Assembly (NCBI GenBank): GCA_031771865.1
Contig: JASISA010000027.1
Coordinates: forward strand, 2,232,001-2,296,000
From: Nothophaeocryptopus gaeumannii
Lineage: Eukaryota; Ascomycota; Dothideomycetes; Mycosphaerellales; Mycosphaerellaceae
DNA: 64,000 nucleotides
Direction of reading: 5' to 3'
The position numbers and the translations under genes are program-made. The notes beneath the pieces are model-generated. The model was not told the DNA's origin and did not search any database. It was given only the letters and a program-made list of their open reading frames with translations. Below are positions 53,932 to 64,000 of the stretch, piece after piece; the stretch's first letter is position 1; each line of letters opens with the position of its first letter.

Positions 53932-53997
53932 TCCCTCAAGTCCCTCTGCCCGCCCTCATCCATCTCCCTCCCGATGAGCGCGTCATGATCACCTTAC

Positions 53998-54951
53998 ATG
54001 CCCAAGTTCGTCGTCCCTCATCGATCCGGCGCTCACCGCATTGCCGCCATCGCTCTCTACCGCGCCTTGCTCTCGCAATGTAAAAGATTTCCCGTCGATG
54101 CTTTCCACGGCGAGAAACTCCAAAACCTGGTCAGGAATCGATTTCGAAAGTTCCAGCATAACACCTCCCACCGCCAGCTGCGCGTACTATACGAAGCCGG
54201 CTATGAAGCTGTTGATCATCTGGATGCTGCCGTAGCGGGCAACGAGAAGAGCACCCGATATGTCCTAGACCTGCTTCATCAAGCGCCATATGGTACGAAG
54301 AGACCTCCAGCACTCAAGCAGACACTCGTGAAGAAAATCGGCATGCCGCCGCGAGAGAATTCAAACCACGTCTCGATTCAGCAGCGCCCAATACCCAAAG
54401 AGATGCTCGGAGGCAGCGGGAAGAGACAGGTGCCTATCGTCGTCAATGCCAACCAAATCCCAATCTTGCGTTACAAGAAACCACAATCGCCAGCTCTCAC
54501 GGGGTTTCTCAATCATCGCATCGAACAGCGTCAGAAACGTCATGACCTGAGGCAGATGCTGGAATCGGCGCTCCAGATTGCAAAAGAAGAGGATAGATGG
54601 GACACCGTTGTGTACGAAATGACCGGCATCGACAGCAGAAACAGATTCGATCGAGAGGGGATCGGCGAGAGGGAGCCTCGCTGGCAGGAAACGTCGTATG
54701 GGGCACTCAAGCTTGTGCAAGCTGCGCTTGATAAGGAAAAGGAGAAGAACCGCATAATGGCGGAGATGATGTATGGTGTCGTCGACAAAGAGAGGGAGAT
54801 GTATGAGAAGGAGAAACTCGAAGAGGAGGACGAGTTAGAGCTGAAAAGCGCGATTGGGGACCTCGTCGACATCCCGTACAAGTCTTTCGAGGAGACGGAC
54901 GATTCGCCGACATTCAAGTTCGATCAAGGAGAATACAAGCCTTTCCATTGA
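53998..54951 (+). CDS. LYR-motif (Complex1_LYR-type) mitochondrial protein
   Basis: A single exon of 317 aa. Near the N terminus IAAIALYRALLSQCKRFPVD carries the LYR tripeptide followed by the basic/aromatic helix of the LYRM fold, with further helices to about residue 100 (LQNLVRNRFRKFQHNTSHRQ). LYR proteins are mitochondrial adaptors for iron-sulfur transfer, respiratory-complex assembly or acyl-carrier-protein binding. The C-terminal 200 residues are charged and helical (RIEQRQKRHDLRQMLESALQ, LDKEKEKNRIMAEMMYGVVD), a longer form found in fungi. The exact complex served is unknown. Its start codon is only 66 bp from the transposon end, so its promoter has been displaced or rebuilt. Confidence 0.75.
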   Translation: MPKFVVPHRSGAHRIAAIALYRALLSQCKRFPVDAFHGEKLQNLVRNRFRKFQHNTSHRQLRVLYEAGYEAVDHLDAAVAGNEKSTRYVLDLLHQAPYGTKRPPALKQTLVKKIGMPPRENSNHVSIQQRPIPKEMLGGSGKRQVPIVVNANQIPILRYKKPQSPALTGFLNHRIEQRQKRHDLRQMLESALQIAKEEDRWDTVVYEMTGIDSRNRFDREGIGEREPRWQETSYGALKLVQAALDKEKEKNRIMAEMMYGVVDKEREMYEKEKLEEEDELELKSAIGDLVDIPYKSFEETDDSPTFKFDQGEYKPFH

Positions 54952-55105
54952 GACCCAGCTCTTCTCCCGATAATTGCTTCGTTATCTGCGCAGCCTTCAC
55001 GCATGATCAGGATCGACGTCAAGACCAGCTCTGGTCACGCTCGACATCCTTTCCCTTCATGGTTTGATCTTTATTCGTTCCATCTCAGCTCTCGCCACGG
55101 CGTCT

Positions 55106-56008
55106 TCAATCCTCTGTCAAGTCGATCACGGACAAGCCGCAGTGCTCCGTGTGACGATGAGCATGGTATGCATTGCATCTCGAGGACTCCGTCTCCCACG
55201 GCGCCTTGATGGCAGGATCCTTGACTTTGTTTCCAAGGGCATGCAGCATGTTGTAGACGCCAATGTGGATCTCGAAAGGGGCCTCCGCGTCCTCGTGCGG
55301 AGCCTGAGTGCAGTTACCTGGTCATGTGTTAGCTTCCTGCTGGGCATCTGAGCGAAGGAATGTGTCTACCATGACCGAGCCAGACGTGCAAATCCACGAT
55401 CAGGTTCCGAAGCGCATCACCGTCTTTGGTGCGCTCAAAGATCTCGTTGGCCATGCTCGTCGGAAAGCTGTCGGTCTCCTGGACCTTCTCGACGAAAGCG
55501 TCAAGAGCTTTGTTCGCGAAAGCTTCATCCTGAATGTCTTTGCCTAGGAAGTACAGCCATGCAAGTCGCGTCCATTCAGCATCTCCCTCTTCCTCTTCTG
55601 TGTCCATCTTCTCGGTGTCGCCCTCGTGGGTTGAGTAGATCTTGCCGGTATACAGGTACAGACGATAGAGCTCGACCATGTCGACGTTCTGGCCGGGCAA
55701 AGTGGAAAAGCCCTGGGGGTGAACGATGGACTTGATATAGTCCTTGGTTTTCTCTGGTAAGAGCGAGGTGTGCACCGTCATTGGAACAGCATACTGGCCG
55801 ACGAAAAGGATCAAGAAGTGTTCATCGGTGAGGCTGTCGGAGGTGTCGGTATGTGCTGTCTTGAGCGTCGCGGTGGCGGCGGTGAGACTCACTTCGGAGC
55901 CGCTGAGAGCGGCGAACGACAGCCATGGACCTTGCGCTGCATGTGTTTGAGCTGCTCCTTAGTCTGTTGGAGCTCGTCACTGACGGTCTGAAGCTTTGAC
56001 TTCGGCAT
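55106..56008 (-). CDS. BTB/POZ domain protein
   Basis: Three exons (56008-55981, 55936-55370, 55317-55106) give 268 aa. The BTB fold is seen in DEHFLILFVGQYAVPMTVHT, SLLPEKTKDYIKSIVHPQG, VDMVELYRLYLYTGKIYSTH and the helices WTRLAWLYFLGKDIQDEAFA and NKALDAFVEKVQETDSFP. This is the fungal single-BTB architecture, possibly a Cul3 adaptor, though no substrate domain is visible. The last exon (NCTQAPHEDAEAPFEIHIGV, then YNMLHALGNKVKDPAIKAPW) is joined through a 52-nt intron. Exon 1 is short and its 44-nt intron uses a weak GTGACG donor; it is chosen because the BTB frame has no upstream ATG of its own. Confidence 0.75.
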
Positions 56009-56796
56009 GTTTGCTTCTGTCTGCCCTGAAGGCCTTGCAAGTAGAGGGTAGCCGACAATTGCTGTACAATGTTGCGATGTGGAAAGAGAAGGTAACAGGA
56101 AGCGAGGAATCAAGAGATATACTGCGATCGCTACAGTGAAGTGAGGTTGCGCGCATGACCATTGCCTACGCAGGTGAAGTGAGGTTTCACACATCCTCAT
56201 TGGCCCGCCAAGCTTCCATATGCGCATGTGAAAGTCAATGCGAGCAGTGAATGGCACTTGTCGTGATATAGCCACTTTCACTGGTTCGTTCTACTTCATC
56301 TCCATCATTGCTGAGCTGCTGCAGAGACGTTTTGCGATGTAGGAATGACAATACTGGATATCTCCCTCAAAACCGCTACAGAAGCAGTCCACCAACTCCA
56401 CGCTATGCAAGCATTTCAATCATCACATTCGTCCTCGCCCGCACCCTATGACCTTTTGAGTATCCGTCGTTTTCTGCCGTTACTGTAGGCCGTTGCTGTA
56501 AGCCGTCACTGCGTATCTGTTGTCACCAAACCGTGACCAACCGCCAACCGTGAATCTAGTTCAACTGAAAGCCATGCTCGACATCGACTCTTCCATAGCG
56601 CTGCTCCGACTCTAGCCGGATGCGCCAGCCGCCGCTGAAGATGCCGCCATCAGATTGTCGATACTCCCTATATCATCATAAGTCGCATTAGCCATCCAAT
56701 CATTCAGAAATTCTTCCATCATCTCGAAATGACATGACGTATCCAATCCTCTCCAAGGTGAGCCAAAAATGCCAAAAATTCCTATATGCCACCTCT
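56009..56796. other. Intergenic; possible alternative 3' exon of the downstream regulator
   Basis: This stretch lies between the BTB start and the stop of the minus-strand regulator. Near its right end the minus strand keeps an open frame (to 56612) that could serve as an alternative C-terminal exon of the regulator. Otherwise I see nothing. Confidence 0.4.
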
Positions 56797-59398
56797 TCAT
56801 GTGAAAGTTGGCGGCTGATGCGTCTTCGGCGTAATAGCTGCAAGCGTATGAGAAATCATACTCTGAATGTCCTCCATTCCATCAGTCTCCAAGCTATGCA
56901 TCAGCTCCTCCTGCTGCATCTGCGTCAATCCCTCCCCGAAAGCTCCCGAATCCATATCCCAGTATTGAGGCATATAACCTTCATTCGGATTCTGAGCTGC
57001 ATCGAAACCGGCGCCGGTATATGAGAAGGCGGGGTTTGAAGGGTCGTAAGCCGGATTTCCGTAGGAGTCGAAGTAGTGGAGAGGGTTCGTGGGAGCAGAA
57101 GTGGTTGGGTAACTTAAAGGTTGAGCTTGAGGGGCGGTCCAGCCGGGCACTGTGAGGTTGGGCATGAACTCGGGTAGGGATGTGTATTGTTGGTTGTAGG
57201 GCTGTTGTGTAGGTGCGTATTGCATGCTATGCATCGTCGGGATTGAGTCGGAACTCGGGTGTTGCATGGTGCTTTGTGAGGGTTGGCGGGAGACGGAAGG
57301 AGGTGTTGGCACGTTAGACATGTTAGAGTCGGATCGATAGGGTACGGGAGGCGGTTCTTCGATGCTCCTCCTGCTGGCTTGTTGATTTATGTATCCGAAG
57401 GGCGGCGCGGTTGATCTCTCGGGTGGTGTAGCAACAGACTGGCTGCTAACAGTTGCTGGGCTCGTAGCGCGAGAGCGACTTTGCGGATCGGTGAACATCG
57501 GCGCTGGGGACGTGGAGTCGGACGGCGTAGTCGCTGATATTGGCACGTCTCCCTGCTTTTCGTAGATCTTCAAAATAGCTGTAATGAGATTCTGGTACAG
57601 CTGGATCGCGGAGGCAACTCCGGGCCATCGCTCTGATGCGAGTGCAATCGCGTCCATTGCCACCTCTAGATGCTTCTCGACGACTTCTCGTTTGTACTTG
57701 CGTCGTACTTCGACATAGCTCAATGACCATAGCATCGTATTGATTGCCATGAAGATTGATTGCGTGAAGATCCAGGTCAGGTCGACGTTGCGCTTGATGA
57801 TCTGTTCGCGTTGCATGTGAATGTTGTATTCGCAGGCGTCATAGCATTTGAGCGCTGCTTCAACAGAGGGTCGCGGGACCTGCGGTGATGGCCTGTACAG
57901 GAAGACGACCATGGTGTTGTATCGTCCAATGAACCATATCTTGTCAAGACCAAAACCTTCGTCCTGCGAAGGCGATGCATCTCTCCAAGCGGTTAACTTT
58001 GCTTCCATGCGGATGAACCAGGGGTCACTGTCGTGTTTAGGATCCGGTCTCTTCTTCTGATACAATTTCCGCCGAATCTCAAGCTGCAGTAATCGCATTT
58101 TGAAGAAATGAATCGCAACCCACTTCTTGAGCGTAGGCCGGGGTGCGGCGGGATCGATGCCTTGGGGAGTGATATACTGGTCATCGCATGTCTCGAACCA
58201 GCCCACATCGATGTGATCTTGGCTTGTTGCAAGTATTGAAGGCCTCCCAATGGAGTGTGCCAGCCCGTACTCCATCACCATGACACACCAGAATAGCCGC
58301 CTACGGAGATCGATCTCGAGGTAGTTTGCTGATGCCTCCCTTTGCCCGCGGGTGATGGTTTTCTCCTCGTTCAAACCGAGTGCCTGCAACAGCCGCACTG
58401 CGATGCCTACAACATAGTAGATAGCTGTCCGAGTAGGCGTCAGGAGAGAGTACTCTGCTAGCAGTGCAAAACATTGAAGAGTCCTGAGGTCCATTGGCCG
58501 AACGACTGCTTCCATGTATTTGAGTGCGCCGAGATAGTAGCTGTCTGCCAGCCCTGCATACTGTGTGTCCATCTTCTGCAAGCTGATCGCAATCACCATA
58601 CGGACCACAAAATTTTGGTCCGGCGTTGCTTGGTCCGGCACCGCATAGACCGTGTCCACATCGCCGTCCAGTGTCGGCTCATGGAGGGCCGGATACATGG
58701 GCTGCACCTTGAGCTTGTACAGTTGTATGAGCAAGTCCGCCAGGGCTCTGTTCGGGAGCTCTGTCGCGGCGACATCGCTGATCAGCGGGTAGACCTTTGA
58801 GGTCGGCTTTGCCTGCTCTTGTGCGTAGAGGTCCTTGATCTGGCGGGCCCGTTGCTTGGGCACGATCTCCTCTATACTCTTGGCATCCGTGAACTGCTTC
58901 GCCAACTGCATGACCAGCCGCGTAATGGCGATCCCGCTCGAAGGGCCCAAGTATTTCGACTCTTTGGCATCGTGCATTCTGACTGTGGCCGCGCGCATCA
59001 TGGCCTCCGCGTCCTCGTGCCCGTCCTCGTTCTCCACCTTGTCCAGCTCTTCCTCCAGCTCCCGCACCTTGTGCTGGAGCCACACGACATAGTTGCGGTT
59101 CACGTTATGCCCTCGGCTCGAATCGTAGTATTCGCATATCGAGTTCGTTCGCTCGCACGGCGTACATCGAGGCAGTCCTGGATCGCATCGTGTCTTGCGC
59201 TAAACCTGTGTCAATACCCCACCCGGATAAATCTTTCTGGCACACGAGGAGTACCTGTCTACATCTTGTACACGCTGTCAAGGTGTGGGCAACTTGGCTT
59301 GCCGATGAGCCTTCTTCCGCGCCATCGTGCTTCGCGACCGTCTTCCTCTTGGCTGCACCGTTCGTGTTTATCGGTGGTATCGCGCAAACCGAGGCCAT
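56797..59398 (-). CDS. Zn2Cys6 transcription factor with middle homology region
   Basis: Two exons (59398-59255, 59199-56797) give 848 aa. The 55-nt intron splits the zinc cluster after TACTRCRQ; the second exon supplies RKTRCDPGLPRCTPCERTNS and IC. The ligands are C43, C46, C53, C60, C63 and C70 with C-x2-C-x6-C-x6-C-x2-C-x6-C spacing. A coiled coil follows (VVWLQHKVRELEEELDKVEN). The middle homology region has LQALGLNEEKTITRGQREAS, IDLRRRLFWCVMVMEYGLA and SIGRPSILATSQDHIDVGWF. The last 250 residues are Pro/Ser/Gln/Tyr-rich and end GMEDIQSMISHTLAAITPK then THQPPTFT. Targets are unknown. It is divergent from another Zn2Cys6 gene about 1.4 kb away. Confidence 0.9.
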
Positions 59399-60815
59399 GG
59401 CGGGTGTTTGGGATCAATGGTGGATGACAAGATAGGTGCTCGGCCCTCACGCACATCGATGCGCCATACGTTAAGGCCTATCTCCTGCGAGTTCTCGGTG
59501 CTACGATTCTTTTGCTACACGGGTACGATTGTGCAACGGATGGGGTACTATGCAAATACATCCAGTGGCAGGCGCGAAACAGTGGAAAGGTGCGCTGATG
59601 TTGAGAATGCAAAGGTCAGAAGCTAGACGGCTCTCTATGCAATTTCTCTACTACTGCTCATTCCACCGTACATGTGTCCCGCGAATGATAGCGGGTATAG
59701 GAGCAAAAGCGTAAGGCTCCGCCTCATGGCCCTGCAGTGCATGTTTCCCACCACCCCCACCGCTCGGAGCCAGACTGGGAGGCTCTTGCCACTAGTGATT
59801 GGCTAGAGTGTGAGCCTCTAGAACTCACCGTAGCCGGAGGGCAGAGGGGCGGGCGTATATCAACACTTTGACCGCCTCAGTACGACCGGATCAGGGCTCC
59901 AGGCAGGGGTCGGCTACTGTGACGAGCATGAAGGATATAACCAGGAGTGCCGTAGGGCTGCAACTCGAGAGAAGCCCGTCCGGATGCGTTCTTGAGAGAG
60001 CGCTCAAGTTACTTGCACCTGCATTGCTGCCGGTTGTACATACTCGTTTCTAGCATGACCATGACCCTGACCATGGCTGTGCTACCACGAGGGCGCCACG
60101 ACAGAAGTCAAAAGCAACCGGATGGTGAGGAGGTCCCGCCAAAAAAGGAGCCGGCCCAAGCAAACAACAGCCTGCAGAACGCCTCCAGTACCTCCTCCTA
60201 ACGTTAGTAGTTAGTAGTAGTACAGCTGAGCGTGATTCAGACAGCGTAGTTGAGGCTTTCTCTCTCTCAACAACAATAGCGGTGGCATCAGGCATGATCA
60301 GATCAGACATGGTGGATGTTTCAAACAGCGTGTGGGTGATGATGCGCTCAGAACAAGGTGTGCCACGTAGTCAACGTCGACTGGACATGGACAACTGCAT
60401 TCCTCTGCCCTCGCCGGAGCTCGCCCACCAACTTTTTCGCTGTGGCTTGCCGTCGGCTCCTCGCAACACCTTCTTTCCGTTCGATGCCGCTTCATCAACC
60501 CGTCGGCGGACCACGCACCGCACCCCGTTCAGTCTAGGCAAGTGTATTGTAGTCCACTCGTACACGCAACTTCCTTCCCATGCATGTGCTTGGGAACAGG
60601 CGCCTTACCTCCATTGATCGTACCCAGCTTCCAGCACTGCCATCGCACCTCTGGTGCCCGTCTGATTTGTGCGGCCTCATGTATGTTCTACTGCACGCTG
60701 TCAGACGGTGGCTTAGATGAGTGGGACTAAGGACGCAACCTGTGCTACTCAGGTACGTTTTCTACACTAACAGGCACAATGTCTCGACGCCTCCGCCTCG
60801 AGGGCGCTTCAGGCC
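59399..60815. promoter_or_regulatory. Long divergent intergenic region between two Zn2Cys6 regulators
   Basis: About 1.4 kb without a supported gene. Several short frames occur, including one of 48 codons from an ATG at 60055 that could be an upstream ORF in the leader of the plus-strand regulator. Such long shared upstream regions are common for regulators with complex control. Confidence 0.4.
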
Positions 60816-63526
60816 ATGCACACCATTAGAGGCGGTATAAGCAGTCTGGCAGCCATGCCTGCCTTGCTGGATACTCCTCCCGGCACCGGCATCACGACTC
60901 GGACTGCCAGCCTGTCAGCAACCTTGGGCGATAAGAGCGCTGACCACTATGGCGGTAGAAGACGTCGATGCAACTACTCTGATGCCTCTGGAAACACCCA
61001 TCCTCAAGGTCTCACGGTATGGTATTCTCCCGATTCATACAGGCGCTCGCCGAACGCTAACAATGAGTCACGTGCCAGGCCCGTAGCGGCATGCTCGCGG
61101 TGTCGCAATGCCAAAATCAAGTGTGACGGTAAGCTGCCGGCGTGTTCATCGTGCGAGAAGAATGGACGGGCCGCCGAATGCACGAGCACGAACGACCAGT
61201 TCGCGCGAGGCAAGGAACGCAGCTACGTCTCCACTCTGGAAACTCGGATCGAGAAGCTCAAGGAGAAGCTAGAAGAAGCCAAAGCAAGAAAACCGTCCGT
61301 AGTGTCGATTCACGAAGATGAGCTCAATTCAGCGCATCCCTCTTCTGCACCCACGCGACGCCATTCGTACCAGGTCCAGGAGCCACCAACACCAAACACG
61401 ACCAAGTCGATGCGACGCAAAGAGGCAACGGCAATCGACGACCTCGTGTCAGACTTCGGCTTCCTCTCTGTCAATGCAACAGCCAGAGATTTCTATGGCT
61501 TCACTGGTGCCATGTCGTATGCTCGCCTCATTCTATGGGCATGTTCCAAGGAGCCTCTACCAGAATCCATGACCCAGCCGCTCCCGGCTCGCTATCAGGC
61601 GACCGCACTCATACAACATTATCTGAACAACATCTTCATTCTTCTTCCTGTGTTTGATGAGGCGAGCTTCTGGGGCTCCGTCGACAATGTCTATTCCAGA
61701 AACTCACACCAGGCGGATCCCCATGACCACTTCATGGTGAGACTGGTCCTTGCCATCTCAAGCGCGTCCATGTCCGAGCAGCGAGGCGACCAGCGTTACA
61801 TGGAAGCAATAGGCCATGTATGCGCAGCGTTGGCTTGTTCGGAAGATGTCCTGCATCCAGGCGAGATTGCTAGCATCCAAGCTCTTGTACTGCTGACTGA
61901 ATTTGCCATGCTGGATCCTCATCACTTCGACTCCTGGGGACTTATTGGAGCTGCATCGCGCGCCATGGTGGATCTAGGCATGCATCAAGACCCTCCGAAA
62001 GGAACACCTATGATGAAAGGCAAGCTTGATCTCCGCCGAAGAGTCTACCATTGCGTGTATGCGCTTGACCGATCAACCTCTCTGGTGCAGACTCGGGCGT
62101 TCTCGTTCTCAGACGACAGTGCCAAGGTGAAGATACCTTTCAACAAGCCTCCGCCAAGCTCAGCTCCCACTTCACCCGCACCAAACACCTCGCAGGGGCT
62201 TTGGTTACAATCATACGAGCACGCGCAAGACCTTGTCAACCTACGTCAGATGCAGTCCGAATGGTATTCCGACCTCTTTCAATCTGGACGTTCGCGATGG
62301 GAAGAGCCTCACCCTTACATCTGGAACACGTGCGACAAAATGCGAAAATGGTTCGAGAAGTTGCCATCGTCCATATCGCCTAACATGCGGGCATTCTTCG
62401 AGCTCGACCTGCTATATTCTTACGTATATGTACTGTCACCATCACCGAGGGTGCCGGTCATTAGCGCATTTGCACAGAAACTCATCTTTGAGGTACGTGC
62501 CAGATCTAAATCATGCGTGTGATGCACTCCTGCTAACCGTCTCCAGTATTGCATCCGTTACTCCGATCTCATGCTACGCTTGATCAGCGATAGCCAATAT
62601 ACCTCCCCACTAACGTTCTACGATGCGATGAGAGTGTACATGACGGGAAGACAGTTCCTTGATGTCCTGCAGCACAACACTGACGGTCTTCTGTCTGGAC
62701 ACATCCCACCGCATCCGGAAGTGAAGCCTACTACTGCGCCTCCGCCACCAATGCCAGTGGTACCACTTACACCAGGAGACACTGTCTTGCGTTTCAATAC
62801 TGTGCGCAGTATCAGTTGCATCAAGGAGATCACGGAATGCTTGTCTCGCTTTGGTATTCGATGGGGTTACATGAGGTGAGTCATTCATTCAAGAAGCATT
62901 TGGCTGGGATCGCGCCATTCTTCGCCCCTTGATTCTAGGGATATCGCTGACATTGAACCAGCTGGAATCAGAGGTACCAGTCTGAAACGTCCGCTATGCT
63001 CGACGACCTGAACTCTCGACTACGTGAGATGGACGGGACCGCTCGGCGACAGAGCATGTGGCACCACAACTCGACAGGCTCCATCGGTAGCAGCAATGGG
63101 GCAAGCATGGGATATGGCTCTCCGCAAGGTATGCCAGGCATGTACCAGCAACCTGTATCCGTGCACACACGTCCATGTCATGGTCATTCACATGTCAGTC
63201 CGCCGATACCTCACCAGTCACCTCCGTACCAGACGGCGCCGCAATATGCACATCCACAACCTGCTCAGCCCATGCAGCCAGTTCAGCCAACGCAGCCACA
63301 GTCTTACTTTCAACAGCCAGTCTACGACTTCAATCAGCCTCTTGCAATGCCCCAGCAGCAATTTTCAGGGCACGTAGGACCATCCGCAGTCCACCATCCA
63401 ACAGCACAGTTTGCGAACTGGGGAGGATACGGTGGGCCTGGAGGCAACCCGGACACGCTTGACGAGGAAAATGCCGTCCCTCCAGGATCTAATCCATGGA
63501 ATATCGATACGAAACCAAACTCTTAG
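60816..63526 (+). CDS. Zn2Cys6 transcription factor with Gln/Pro-rich C terminus
   Basis: Three exons (60816-62492, 62547-62875, 62962-63526) give 856 aa. The zinc cluster lies at residues 93-122 (ACSRCRNAKIKCDGKLPACS, then SCEKNGRAAEC) with C-x2-C-x6-C-x6-C-x2-C-x8-C spacing, followed by a linker and coiled coil (SYVSTLETRIEKLKEKLEEA). The middle homology region includes IQALVLLTEFAMLDPHHFDS, WGLIGAASRAMVDLGMHQDP and LDLRRRVYHCVYALDRST. The last exon is Gln/Pro/His/Gly-rich, resembling an activation domain, and ends NPWNIDTKPNS. An unusual 90-residue N-terminal extension precedes the cluster. The cluster is uninterrupted by introns, unlike the other two in the window. Confidence 0.9.
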
Positions 63527-64000
63527 AAAGAGAAGCCACAAAGTCTTTCGCATGCCATCAGTGGCCAGAAAGATACCTCAACAGGGCTTATGAATCCCTA
63601 TCTACCCCCGAAGAGCCCGATCAGAGGCTTAGTCGCCGAGCCGCCTCGTCCGGGACCAGCTTTCAGTATCCCAGCCGGGACGACTTTGCCGCCTCTCGAC
63701 GGAAGAGATCCAGCTCCGCAAAGCCCTCAGTCGCCTCGAAGAGCTTCGATGCGCGACTTTGCCAATACTTTGCAGAGCCTGCCTGCTAGGTTGCCATACG
63801 CCGAGGCGTCCGGGCCGCTCGTGCCGCGGCCAGAGGATAGTGGGAAGGCCATTGCGAAGACGTGTCCAGAAGGGACGACGAAGTAGCTCGATCTTCATTC
63901 TTGGTATCATGACTTTGAGCACGATAAGACGAAGGGGTGTTGATGAGAGGCATTCGACAAAATTGGCCGAGGTAAGCTATCGCTTATTAATCAGTTGTAT
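63527..64000. other. 3' flank; open frame of 98 codons
   Basis: The plus strand keeps an ATG-started frame at 63590-63886 (MNPYLPPKSPIRGLVAEPPR onward, Pro/Arg-rich). It could be joined to the regulator by an intron from 63468 to 63571 with a poor GTCCCT donor, or be an independent small protein, or be 3' UTR. I cannot decide. Confidence 0.25.

Overview
The window is nuclear DNA of a filamentous ascomycete (Pezizomycotina, probably Dothideomycetes; the class is inference). The evidence is compact genes on both strands, short introns of about 45 to 100 nt with GT..CTAAC/CTGAC..AG signals, several Zn2Cys6 regulators with fungal middle homology regions, fungus-type Rpp40, VPS9-CUE, MON2 and Meu6-like proteins, and one Tc1/mariner-type transposon whose only coding damage has the pattern expected from repeat-induced point mutation (RIP). 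I saw no tRNA, rRNA or CRISPR.

Layout. 1-3.6 kb: a Fungal_trans_2-type regulator running in from the left edge, then the RNase P/MRP subunit Rpp40. 3.9-11 kb: an accessory-looking block of a Zn2Cys6 regulator (-), a Dabb-domain protein (+), a short-chain dehydrogenase broken by one in-frame TAG (-) and a sugar/quinate-type MFS permease (+). This looks like a small catabolic cluster with its own regulator. 12-25.7 kb: core genes, namely an Mpv17/PMP22 protein, phosphoglycerate kinase, proteasome lid subunit Sem1, MON2, VPS9 and an ASNSD1-type asparagine-synthetase-like protein. 25.7-31 kb: gene-poor, with a tiny spliced ORF, a secreted Ser/Gly/Thr/Asn-rich protein and a small hypothetical. 31-34.3 kb: MZT1 (gamma-tubulin complex) and a conserved fungal helical-repeat protein of unknown role. 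34.3-37.5 kb: no convincing gene. 37.6-52 kb: a Meu6-like PH-domain protein, a UBTD-type ubiquitin-like protein with an N-terminal lipidation motif, a SulP-STAS-cNMP transporter (Vsb1 type), the proteasome chaperone Nas6 and TRAPPC11. 52.3-53.9 kb: a decayed transposon in what was a ~225 bp divergent promoter between TRAPPC11 and an LYR-motif gene. 55-64 kb: a BTB protein and two divergent Zn2Cys6 regulators about 1.4 kb apart.

The most informative gene-structure features are a 15-nt microexon and a GC-AG intron inside a zinc cluster, a second GC-AG intron in MZT1, a first coding exon that is only the ATG (creating Met-Gly-Cys-Cys), and the nonsense codon in the dehydrogenase. I did not find a clearly new biological system; the best candidate for an undescribed unit is the regulator-Dabb-SDR-permease block at 3.9-11 kb. 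Exon boundaries were derived by hand from splice consensus, frame arithmetic and family resemblance, without alignment or RNA data.
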